Below, one piece after another: positions 9,306 to 15,037 of a stretch of 23,898 nucleotides of DNA (its first letter is position 1; every line of letters starts with the position of its first letter). The notes beneath the pieces were generated by a model. The model worked only from the letters and a program-made list of their open reading frames with translations. It had not been told where the DNA came from and ran no database searches. The stretch lies in the NCBI GenBank assembly GCA_944386965.1, contig CALXDE010000229.1, positions 1 to 23,898 on the forward strand. The letters are read 5' to 3'. The stretch comes from an uncultured Oscillospiraceae bacterium. Lineage in GTDB: Bacteria; Bacillota_A; Clostridia; Oscillospirales; Oscillospiraceae. The position numbers and the translations under genes were made by a program.

Positions 9306-9764
9306 TCAAATGACACACAGGATGTCATACGCCTCTATTGCATAGGTCCGGTAATCTGGATAAGTCTCCTCGCTGTAGGTCAGCCTGCCGTTTGAGCAGC
9401 CGCCCGGCCAAATCAGGCTGTACGGCCTGCGCTTATAGGCCGAAACCAGCACCTTCATCACATCGACCTTGTACGCCGGGTGGAACATCACGTCGATGTC
9501 CCGGACCACCGGACGCTCCGGCAGGGCCTCCAGCACCTTCACAAAGCATTTCTCCAGCTGCACCGTTCTGCGGGCCGGGGGCCACTTGACAAGCTCGGCG
9601 GCGAGCGCCCGGTTCACGGACACGGCAGCGGAGGCAACCTCCGGCGGGGCCTTGGCGTAAACCAAAAGGCGGTACACCCTCTGCCAGTCCGGAAGCTCCC
9701 GGTACGCAACGCTCATTCCCACAAAGATCCCCCTGCCTTTCGATGCCGACCCTGCTCCGGACAT
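9306..9764 (-). CDS. brxF: BrxF-like protein of BREX type 3 with degenerate Walker A
   Basis: 152 residues from ATG at 9764, chosen because the start overlaps the stop of the upstream regulator (TAATG, coupled translation); a longer in-frame reading back to 9956 would run inside that regulator. From about residue 47 the sequence follows the pattern that I know from BREX-3 BrxF: 'VSVNRALAAELVKWPPARRT', then 'VVRDIDVMFHPAYKVDVMKVL' (family form DNIELLFDPSLKxDPLxLL), then 'NGRLTYSEETYPDYRTY' near the end. BrxF is described as a small P-loop protein, but here no GxxxxGK[ST] exists; the nearest is GAGSASKG at residues 3-10, with Gly changed to Ser and the final Ser/Thr changed to Gly. It may therefore not bind ATP. 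Position directly before brxC is that of brxF in type 3 BREX. Confidence 0.7.
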   Translation of the reverse strand: MSGAGSASKGRGIFVGMSVAYRELPDWQRVYRLLVYAKAPPEVASAAVSVNRALAAELVKWPPARRTVQLEKCFVKVLEALPERPVVRDIDVMFHPAYKVDVMKVLVSAYKRRPYSLIWPGGCSNGRLTYSEETYPDYRTYAIEAYDILCVI

Positions 9765-9979
9765 TACGGAGCCGCGTCCTCCGGCACAATTTCGCAGATG
9801 TCTGAGATGTCGCAATTCAGCGCCCGGCATACCCGCACCAGAACATCCGTGGTGACATTGGCGCCCCTGCCCAGCTTGGCAAGGGAGGCCGAGCTGATCC
9901 CGGCCCTTTTGGCAAACTCCGTCTTCTTCATCTCCCGCTCTGCGAGCATGATCCATAATTTCTTGTATGACAGCTTCAT
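9764..9979 (-). CDS. Small XRE/Cro-type transcriptional regulator heading the BREX operon
   Basis: 71 residues from ATG at 9979, which has AAGGAG seven bases upstream; an in-frame upstream ATG at 10132 would lie within the promoter's -35 box and is rejected. Almost the whole protein is one helix-turn-helix domain: 'KLWIMLAEREMKKTEFAKRAGISSASLAKLGRGANVTTDVLVRVCRALNCDISDI', typical of the ~70-residue Cro/C1-type proteins common in Firmicutes. It is the first gene after the promoter and its stop overlaps the next start, so it is co-transcribed and likely controls the operon that it heads, either by repression or in the manner of a restriction-modification C protein. Direct repeats upstream of the promoter (10146-10168) are one possible site. 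Confidence 0.88.
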   Translation of the reverse strand: MKLSYKKLWIMLAEREMKKTEFAKRAGISSASLAKLGRGANVTTDVLVRVCRALNCDISDICEIVPEDAAP

Positions 9980-10045
9980 ATTGACTCCTTCGGGAGTTCC
10001 CCTTTCCGGCGGGCTCCGCGCCCCGCGCTCTGGTCCTCCCCGTGC

Positions 10046-10072
10046 CGGACTGCCCGCGCCGGGCACAGTCCG
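10046..10072 (-). other. GC-rich hairpin in the 5' untranslated region of the BREX transcript
   Basis: CGGAC-TGCCCG (46-56) pairs with CGGGCA-(CA)-GTCCG (60-72), an 11-bp stem with a two-base bulge and loop CGC. It lies in the ~118-base leader between the BREX promoter and the regulator start codon. No T-run follows on either strand, so it is not a classical terminator. It may protect or control the transcript. Confidence 0.5.
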
Positions 10073-10103
10073 CCGGCGGTCATCCGGAAAAGCGGTGTTT
10101 GCA

Positions 10104-10132
10104 AGTATAGCACAGATTCGGGTAAATCTCAA
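10104..10132 (-). promoter_or_regulatory. Sigma-A promoter of the BREX operon
   Basis: Read on the minus strand: TTGAGA (10132-10127), 17 bases, TATACT (10109-10104), with a TGn extension just before the -10 box. This is close to consensus. The predicted transcript begins near 10097 and has a leader of about 118 bases before the regulator ATG. Confidence 0.8.
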
Positions 10133-10145
10133 TCTTCCGTGAGCG

Positions 10146-10168
10146 TTCGCAAAGCGAAAATTCGCAAA
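10146..10168. repeat. Alternating half-site repeat, possible operator between BREX and citXG
   Basis: TTCGCAAA occurs at 10146-10153 and again at 10161-10168 as a direct repeat, with an inverted GCGAAAA between them, so that two overlapping small palindromes form (TTCGC-AAA-GCGAA and GCGAA-AA-TTCGC). It sits 14 bases upstream of the BREX -35 box and 100 bases upstream of the citXG -35 box. It could bind the XRE regulator as an activator or another factor; it also loosely resembles the repeats at the citD and glmS promoters. Confidence 0.5.
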
Positions 10169-10267
10169 CGCAGAGGCCGGTCCTTCCGCCGCGGTTCACT
10201 ATCCGGGAGGCCGACGGCGCCGGAGGACAGCCGTCCAGGGTATGCGCCGGCGGCCGGTCCCGCCGCA

Positions 10268-10296
10268 TTGACATCCATCCGGCGATCCATTATGAT
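10268..10296 (+). promoter_or_regulatory. Sigma-A promoter of citXG
   Basis: TTGACA (10268-10273), 17 bases, TATGAT (10291-10296). The -35 box is perfect and the spacing ideal. The leader to the ATG at 10362 is about 60 bases and includes a small GCCCG-GAGA-CGGGC hairpin with a GNRA-type loop at 10320-10333. Confidence 0.82.
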
Positions 10297-10361
10297 AGAG
10301 TGACAGCAAAAAGCGGGCGGCCCGGAGACGGGCTGTCCACGTCTGAGAGAGGGGGAGCGCC

Positions 10362-11792
10362 ATGGAACGCGCCGTCAGCCTCATGGAGGTGCTGGACGCC
10401 CGGGAGCGGCGGGCCGCCAGGCAGAAAACGCTGCTGGAGCAGTACCGCCGCCCGGTGATTTCCTTCTGCATGAATATCGCCGGGCCGGTCAAATGCTCTC
10501 CCGTTATCTGCCGGGGGTTCCGCGAGGGGAAGGAGCGGCTGGACGCCGCCCTCAGCGCCGCGCGCCTCCCAGTGATCTTCCAGGAGGAACGGATGCCGGA
10601 CACCGGCTGCGAAGCGCTCTGGGTGGTGGATGGCCCGGGGCGGCAGATAAAGGAATTGTGTGTGGCGCTGGAGGAGCGCGATCCGCTGGGCCGTCTGTTG
10701 GATCTGGACGTGCTGGATGAGCGGGCGCCGGGGGGACGATGGGACCGGGAAGCGCTGGGCGAGCCGCCCCGCCCCTGCCTGATCTGCGGTGACAGGGGGC
10801 GGGCCTGCGCGTCCCGGCGGCTCCACTCGGCGGTCCAGCTGCAAAAGCGGACGGACGAGATATTCCGCGCCCATTTTGCCCGCCGGGATCGGGAAGAGCT
10901 GGCCGCCCTGGCCATGCGGGCCCTGCTGTACGAGGTGAGCGTCACGCCAAAACCCGGACTGGTGGACCGGGAAAACAGCGGCAGCCACGGAGACATGGAT
11001 TTCTTCCGCTTTCTGGACAGCGCCGCGGCGCTTCTCCCCTATTGGATGCGGGCGGTGGAAATCGGCCAGGAGACTGCGGCAAAAGCCCCGGAGCGCACCT
11101 TCCCGCCTCTCCGGGAGGCCGGTATTCAGGCAGAGCGCGCCATGTTTCGGGCCACCGGCGGCGTAAACACCCACAAGGGGGCCGTCTTCTCCATGGGCTG
11201 CGCCCTGGGGGCCTGCGGCCGGCTCTGGACGCCGGAGGGCCCCTGCCGGGAGGCGGAGCGGATTTTGACAGAGTGCCGGCGCATGGCGGCTCCGGCCATG
11301 GCCGCGGACTGGGCGCGCCTGAATCCGCAGCGGGCCCGGACCGGCGGGGAAAAGCTCTATGTCTCCGCCGGCCTGCGGGGCGGGCGGGGCGAGGCGGCGG
11401 ACGGCTTCCCATCGGTCCTGCGCGTCGGCCTGCCGGCCCTCCGCGGCGCCATTGAGCGGGGGAGCGATCTGGAGGAGGCGGGCATCGCCGCGCTCCTGGC
11501 ATTGATCGGGCGAGCCGAGGATACCAACCTTGTCGTGCGGGGAGGTCCGGAGGGGCGGCGCTGGGCCGCGGAACAGGCGGAGAGGCTGCTGCGGGAGACG
11601 CCGCGTCCCTCCCGCCGGGCGGTGCGGGCGCTGGATCAGGCCTTTACCCGCCGGAACCTGTCTCCCGGCGGCTGCGCGGATCTGCTGGCAATGACCTACT
11701 TTCTCCATTTCCTGGCGGACCCCGCCAAGCCGGAAGCGGCCGCCCCTGGCGCCCCCTCTCCGATCACGGGGCCAGCTTCCCCAGCTGATTGA
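10362..11792 (+). CDS. citXG: CitX-CitG fusion: lyase apo-ACP transferase and triphosphoribosyl-dephospho-CoA synthase
   Basis: 476 residues; ATG preceded by GGGGGAG. The first ~180 residues are CitX: CMNIAGPVKCSP (36-47, family form LNIPGPVKxSP), EALWVVDGPG, and RPCLICGDRGRACASRRLH with paired cysteines. The remainder is CitG: LLYEVSVTPKPGLVDREN, SHGDMDFFRFLDSAAAL, and GGVNTHKGAVFSMG. CitG makes the prosthetic group from ATP and dephospho-CoA; CitX transfers it to the serine of the lyase carrier protein CitD. Fusion of the two is known in other bacteria. The last ~25 residues (Ala/Pro-rich) overlap antisense with the C-terminus of the convergent gene at 11764-12696. The gene is transcribed alone from its own promoter but surely serves the citDEF lyase 2 kb away. 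Confidence 0.92.
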   Translation: MERAVSLMEVLDARERRAARQKTLLEQYRRPVISFCMNIAGPVKCSPVICRGFREGKERLDAALSAARLPVIFQEERMPDTGCEALWVVDGPGRQIKELCVALEERDPLGRLLDLDVLDERAPGGRWDREALGEPPRPCLICGDRGRACASRRLHSAVQLQKRTDEIFRAHFARRDREELAALAMRALLYEVSVTPKPGLVDRENSGSHGDMDFFRFLDSAAALLPYWMRAVEIGQETAAKAPERTFPPLREAGIQAERAMFRATGGVNTHKGAVFSMGCALGACGRLWTPEGPCREAERILTECRRMAAPAMAADWARLNPQRARTGGEKLYVSAGLRGGRGEAADGFPSVLRVGLPALRGAIERGSDLEEAGIAALLALIGRAEDTNLVVRGGPEGRRWAAEQAERLLRETPRPSRRAVRALDQAFTRRNLSPGGCADLLAMTYFLHFLADPAKPEAAAPGAPSPITGPASPAD

Positions 11793-12696
11793 TATTATCC
11801 GCGGAGTCCTCTCCGACGCAGCCCACCATCAGATAGCGGTTGAGGTGGTCCTCGTAGACGAAGTGGTGCAGCAGACGGAAGCCGACGATCTCCTCCGTAT
11901 TTCGGACATGGGTCCGCGGTCCGGTGCACATGTGGGGCTTGCCGTTGATGGAGATATGGGATTCGTCCAGATATGTGATCGGCAGCTTTTCGCGGATCAT
12001 GGCATTCACCTTGTTCTCCAGCTCCACCAGATCAAACTCCGGCGGATGCTCCCGGAATTCCATAGTAAACCCGTGGCGCACATCCCCGTGCTCACAGCGC
12101 ATGACCTCCCTGGGGGGCATGCAGAATTCACACAGGTCCTCCGCCGTGTGGGCCATCAGCCGGTAGGGCAGGGACTTGCGGACAATGGCGGCAACATCCT
12201 GGGGCTCGGGGCCGAAAATTCTCGGGCGCGTTACGAGGATCTCCTCGCCAATGCCGATCAGCAGATCCGCGTTTTGCCGCAGGAAGGGGTAAATCAGCTC
12301 AAAATGCTCCACAATGACCCGCTTCCCCCTCCGCAGAGCCAGCTTGATGGCGTCCACCAGGGTGGTCAGCTGGGTAAAGCCCATTTCAAAGCGGATATCC
12401 ACATGGTAGGTGTGGGGGGAGAAAAAGCCCCGCTCCTGCTCCTGTTCCAGCAGCGGGAGCGGCCTTACATTGACCCCGTCGTCGTCGTTGGTAAGCTCCA
12501 GGCCGGGAAACATGCCCCGGATCAGGGCGCTCTTTCCGCACCCGGGCTCCCCGATGACCCCCACCAGCTTGTCCTCCGGCGACAGGTAGATCTGGCTGAA
12601 CTGCATCCCGATGTCGTAGATGCGGCTTCTGCCCCGCGGGGCGAAGTAGGAACTGAAAATGTGGTTGATGTGGGTGCTTGTGTACAGATTGCTCAT
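11764..12696 (-). CDS. P-loop ATPase fused to an AlaRS-type second additional domain (SAD), lyase-cluster associated
   Basis: 310 residues from ATG at 12696 (GGGAGGG six bases upstream; the ATG at 12717 lacks a good site). An N-terminal P-loop is clear: LVGVIGEPGCGKSALIRG (Walker A 49-56), followed by 'GKRVIVEHFELIYPFL', a possible Walker-B-like strand. From about residue 195 the protein resembles the SAD/editing domain of alanyl- and threonyl-tRNA synthetases: RHGFTMEF (His208), 'ELENKVNAMIREKLPITY', and 'MCTGPRTHVRNTEEIVGFRLL', where synthetases have CGGTHVxNTGEIG; the metal-type CxxxH has become C257-x5-H263. It is not a synthetase fragment because the P-loop part is unrelated. Co-transcribed with citC (39-base gap). 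Function unknown; a role in making, loading or proofreading the lyase prosthetic group or its acyl state is a guess from context. Confidence 0.72.
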   Translation of the reverse strand: MSNLYTSTHINHIFSSYFAPRGRSRIYDIGMQFSQIYLSPEDKLVGVIGEPGCGKSALIRGMFPGLELTNDDDGVNVRPLPLLEQEQERGFFSPHTYHVDIRFEMGFTQLTTLVDAIKLALRRGKRVIVEHFELIYPFLRQNADLLIGIGEEILVTRPRIFGPEPQDVAAIVRKSLPYRLMAHTAEDLCEFCMPPREVMRCEHGDVRHGFTMEFREHPPEFDLVELENKVNAMIREKLPITYLDESHISINGKPHMCTGPRTHVRNTEEIVGFRLLHHFVYEDHLNRYLMVGCVGEDSADNINQLGKLAP

Positions 12697-12735
12697 GGAA
12701 TCCCTCCCGTTTGACATGGTGTACCGTAACGATTC

Positions 12736-13731
12736 TTATCTTCTCTCTATCAGGTCCCGCTCCATCAGATACTGCAGGGTCGACGGCGGGACAAGCCGGG
12801 CAAGCGCGTCCTTCTGGTTTTTCCCCAGCAGCGCGCGCACCGCGCTGGCGCTGATGGGGGTGCCCTCCAGTTCCCGCCGCTCCACTTCCAATACCGCCAC
12901 GCCTCTGGGCGGCAGGAAGGCCTTCATCTCCCGGTTATACGCGCCGGTCAGGGGGGAGAGGGGCTCTGTACCCACATAGCGGCGGGTGATGTGGAACTTT
13001 TCGACATAGTAGTCCAGGAAGATCTGCAGATCCAGCCGGCAGTGGATATCCTCCGTCCGGGATCGGTCGGCGAGGAAGTAGGTGGGGAAGGTGGCCGAGG
13101 AGATCTGATAGGGCCCGCTGGGACAGACCGTCACATTTCCCAGGTGGGCCGTGCCCTCCCGGGCCAGCCGCAGCCTGTCGGCGGCGGGGAACAGGCCCTG
13201 CTCCTCCGAGAGAATCAGCACATACAGCCAGTCGCACTCGGCGGCGGCCCGCTCGATCAGATAGAGGTGTCCCCGGGTAAAGGGGTTGCAGTTCATCACC
13301 GCCGCCCCGATGACGCCGCTGCCGCAGGGCGCAGGCAGCGTGGCGAGGAATTTCCGGACCCCGTCCTTTTCGCTCTCCATCAGCGCCACCGCCTCTGTGG
13401 CCGCCACCGGATAGAAGAACAGGGAACGGAAAATCGGCTGGTTTTGCGGCTTTGTATAGAGAAACAGCTTTTCGATCCCCGCGGCAAAGGCCTCCTGCCT
13501 CAGATGGGTCAAAACCGTGGCGGTCATGTCCTGCCCCTGGTAATTCGGGTCCACCGCGATCCACTGCAGGATATTCCCCCGCCTCGCCCCGGTGGCCGCC
13601 AGGCGGTCGCCGTCCCACAGCAGCAGCACCGCGTCGGCTGGCTCCGGCGGGCGCAGGCCGGCGCGCTTGAGCAGCTTCTCCCGCTCGACCAGACGGCGCC
13701 CGGTCAGCGTTTTCAACATTTCTGCCTCCAT
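12736..13731 (-). CDS. citC: [Citrate (pro-3S)-lyase]-type ligase CitC
   Basis: 331 residues; ATG at 13731 with GGAGG seven bases upstream. The N-terminal ~120 residues form a GNAT-like domain (LQWIAVDPNYQGQDMTATVL). The C-terminal part is a nucleotidyltransferase: VMNCNPFTRGHLYLIE (the TxGH form of the HxGH motif, 152-155) and ISASAVR (293-299). CitC uses ATP and acetate to acetylate the thiol of the prosthetic group on CitD, switching the lyase on. It is transcribed divergently from citDEF and followed by the P-loop/SAD gene. In a glutamate fermenter the target would be the citramalate lyase carrier protein; the chemistry is the same because both lyases carry an acetyl thioester. Confidence 0.92.
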   Translation of the reverse strand: MEAEMLKTLTGRRLVEREKLLKRAGLRPPEPADAVLLLWDGDRLAATGARRGNILQWIAVDPNYQGQDMTATVLTHLRQEAFAAGIEKLFLYTKPQNQPIFRSLFFYPVAATEAVALMESEKDGVRKFLATLPAPCGSGVIGAAVMNCNPFTRGHLYLIERAAAECDWLYVLILSEEQGLFPAADRLRLAREGTAHLGNVTVCPSGPYQISSATFPTYFLADRSRTEDIHCRLDLQIFLDYYVEKFHITRRYVGTEPLSPLTGAYNREMKAFLPPRGVAVLEVERRELEGTPISASAVRALLGKNQKDALARLVPPSTLQYLMERDLIERR

Positions 13732-13762
13732 AGCCTCTCCTCCTGACGGGTCATTTGATTAC

Positions 13763-13796
13763 ACTATACCCCATGGCGGCAATTTTGGGAAGTCAA
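13763..13796 (-). promoter_or_regulatory. Possible promoter of citC and the P-loop/SAD gene
   Basis: On the minus strand TATAGT (13768-13763) is a plausible -10 box. The only good -35 candidate, TTGACT (13796-13791), is 22 bases away, too far for a standard promoter; at 17 bases the sequence is only TTCCCA. The promoter may need an activator. Confidence 0.35.
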
Positions 13797-13810
13797 TTTT
13801 TGGAAAGCAG

Positions 13811-13839
13811 TTGCAATTGCGAAAATTGTAATATATAAT
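13811..13839 (+). promoter_or_regulatory. Promoter of the citDEF-hydratase operon, overlapping a candidate operator
   Basis: TTGCAA (13811-13816), 17 bases, TATAAT (13834-13839). The -35 box and spacer lie within TTGCAATTGCGAAAATTG (13811-13828), an imperfect inverted repeat (CAATT-GCGAA-AATTG) that resembles the repeat upstream of glmS. A bound repressor would block this promoter. Confidence 0.65.
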
Positions 13840-13888
13840 ATGCTTATATTGTTATAGCACAATAAGCCGCATGAAGGGAGACAGCGAA

Positions 13889-14155
13889 ATGGCTGAGATT
13901 GTTCGAAAGGCGTCGGCGGGGACGCTGGAGTCCAGTGACGTCTATGTTGAGATCGCGCCCGGCGGGGACGGCGTCGACATGGAGCTGGAGTCCGTGGTGA
14001 AGGAGCAGTTCGGGCCGGCGATTGCGCAGGTCGTATACGACGTGCTGCGGGAACACGGCGTTGCCCGGGCGCGCGTCCGCCTGGTGGACCGGGGGGCCCT
14101 GGATTGTGTGATCCGCGCGCGGGTGGAAACCGCGATCTTGCGGGGGAAGGAGTAG
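13889..14155 (+). CDS. citD: Lyase acyl carrier protein (gamma subunit) CitD
   Basis: 88 residues from ATG at 13889 (GGGAG eight bases upstream; an ATG at 13871 adds six residues but has no ribosome site). It contains AGTLESSDVYVEIAP, the conserved region whose serine (15 or 16 here) carries the phosphoribosyl-dephospho-CoA arm, and 'KEQFGPAIAQVVYDVL' further on, as in citrate lyase gamma subunits. It delivers the acyl group between CitF and CitE. First gene of an operon running through citE, citF and the two hydratase genes. Context suggests the carrier of citramalate lyase rather than citrate lyase. Confidence 0.92.
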   Translation: MAEIVRKASAGTLESSDVYVEIAPGGDGVDMELESVVKEQFGPAIAQVVYDVLREHGVARARVRLVDRGALDCVIRARVETAILRGKE

Positions 14156-14158
14156 AAA

Positions 14159-15037
14159 ATGCGCCGTTCAATGCTGTTTATCCCCGGGAATACCCCCAAC
14201 CTGCTGGTCAACTCGCCCTATCTCGGCGCGGATGCGATTATTTTTGACCTGGAGGACGCGGTGTCTCCCGCGGAAAAGGATTCCGCCCGGATTCTGGTGC
14301 GCAACACGCTGCGCTACCTGGACCTAGGCGGCCGGGAAACCATTGTCCGAATCAACGCCATCGACACCGACTATTGGAAAAAGGATGTGGAGGAAATCGT
14401 GGCGCAGGGGCCCGATATCCTGATGCTGCCGAAATCCAGCCGGCCTGAGGACATTCAGACGGCCGACGCCTATATCACCCAGGTGGAGGAGCGCGTCGGC
14501 GGCGGGCGGCATGGGGTCCGCCTGATGCCGCTGATCGAAACGGCGCTGGGCGTGGAGAACGCCTTTGCCATTGCCACCGCCTCCCCCAGGGTGACAGCGC
14601 TGTTCCTGGGCGCGGAGGATCTGACCGCGGACCTGCGGTGCCAGCGCACCAAGGAGGGGCAGGAGATCGCCTACGCCAGAAGCCGCCTGGTGACCGCCGC
14701 CCGGGCGGCGGACATCGACGTATATGACACGCCCTTTACCGACGTCAACGACGACGAGGGGATCTGGCGGGACGCGGAGGCGGCCAGAGCCCTCGGCTTT
14801 ACCGGGAAGGCCTCTATCTCTCCCCGCCATATCCAGGCCATCAACACGGTGTTCAGTCCCTCCCAGGCGGAGGTCGACTACGCCTATGAGGTCATGGACG
14901 CCATCCGGAGCGCCAAGGAGCAGGGGCGGGGCGCCATTGCCCTGCGGGGAAAGATGATTGACGCGCCGATTGTGGCCAGGGCGCAGCGGGTCATCGACAC
15001 GGCCCGGGAAATCGGAATGGGAAGGAGCGAGGCATGA
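14159..15037 (+). CDS. citE: Lyase beta subunit CitE (probably citramalyl-CoA/ACP lyase)
   Basis: 292 residues, three bases after citD, with AAGGAG before the ATG. It is a HpcH/HpaI-type TIM barrel: IIFDLEDAVSP (27-37, metal site), MLPKSSRPEDI (89-99), MPLIETALGV (123-132, Glu127) and LGAEDLTADL (150-159, Asp154). CitE cleaves the acyl-thioester intermediate, in citrate lyase citryl-ACP to acetyl-ACP and oxaloacetate, in citramalate lyase citramalyl-ACP to acetyl-ACP and pyruvate. The two cannot be told apart by motif; glutamate mutase and methylaspartase genes in the same cluster, and no oxaloacetate decarboxylase or citrate carrier in view, favour citramalate. Confidence 0.9.
   Translation: MRRSMLFIPGNTPNLLVNSPYLGADAIIFDLEDAVSPAEKDSARILVRNTLRYLDLGGRETIVRINAIDTDYWKKDVEEIVAQGPDILMLPKSSRPEDIQTADAYITQVEERVGGGRHGVRLMPLIETALGVENAFAIATASPRVTALFLGAEDLTADLRCQRTKEGQEIAYARSRLVTAARAADIDVYDTPFTDVNDDEGIWRDAEAARALGFTGKASISPRHIQAINTVFSPSQAEVDYAYEVMDAIRSAKEQGRGAIALRGKMIDAPIVARAQRVIDTAREIGMGRSEA

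Larger units (their letters stand above)
9980..10361. other. Divergent intergenic region between the BREX operon and citXG
   Basis: This 382-base stretch holds, from left to right, the BREX leader with its hairpin, the BREX promoter, the TTCGCAAA repeats, about 100 bases of GC-rich sequence without recognisable sites (10169-10267), the citXG promoter and the citXG leader. No further gene was seen in it. Confidence 0.7.

Noticed and set aside
855..9979. DISARM or a restriction-modification system instead of BREX
   Set aside because: No DrmA/DrmB helicase, DrmC phospholipase-like or restriction endonuclease gene is present; a PglZ-domain protein with BrxC- and BrxA-like neighbours defines BREX.
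11764..12696. Pseudogene fragment of alanyl-tRNA synthetase
   Set aside because: The reading frame is complete with its own start and ribosome site, and the N-terminal half is an unrelated P-loop domain, so this is a genuine fusion protein.
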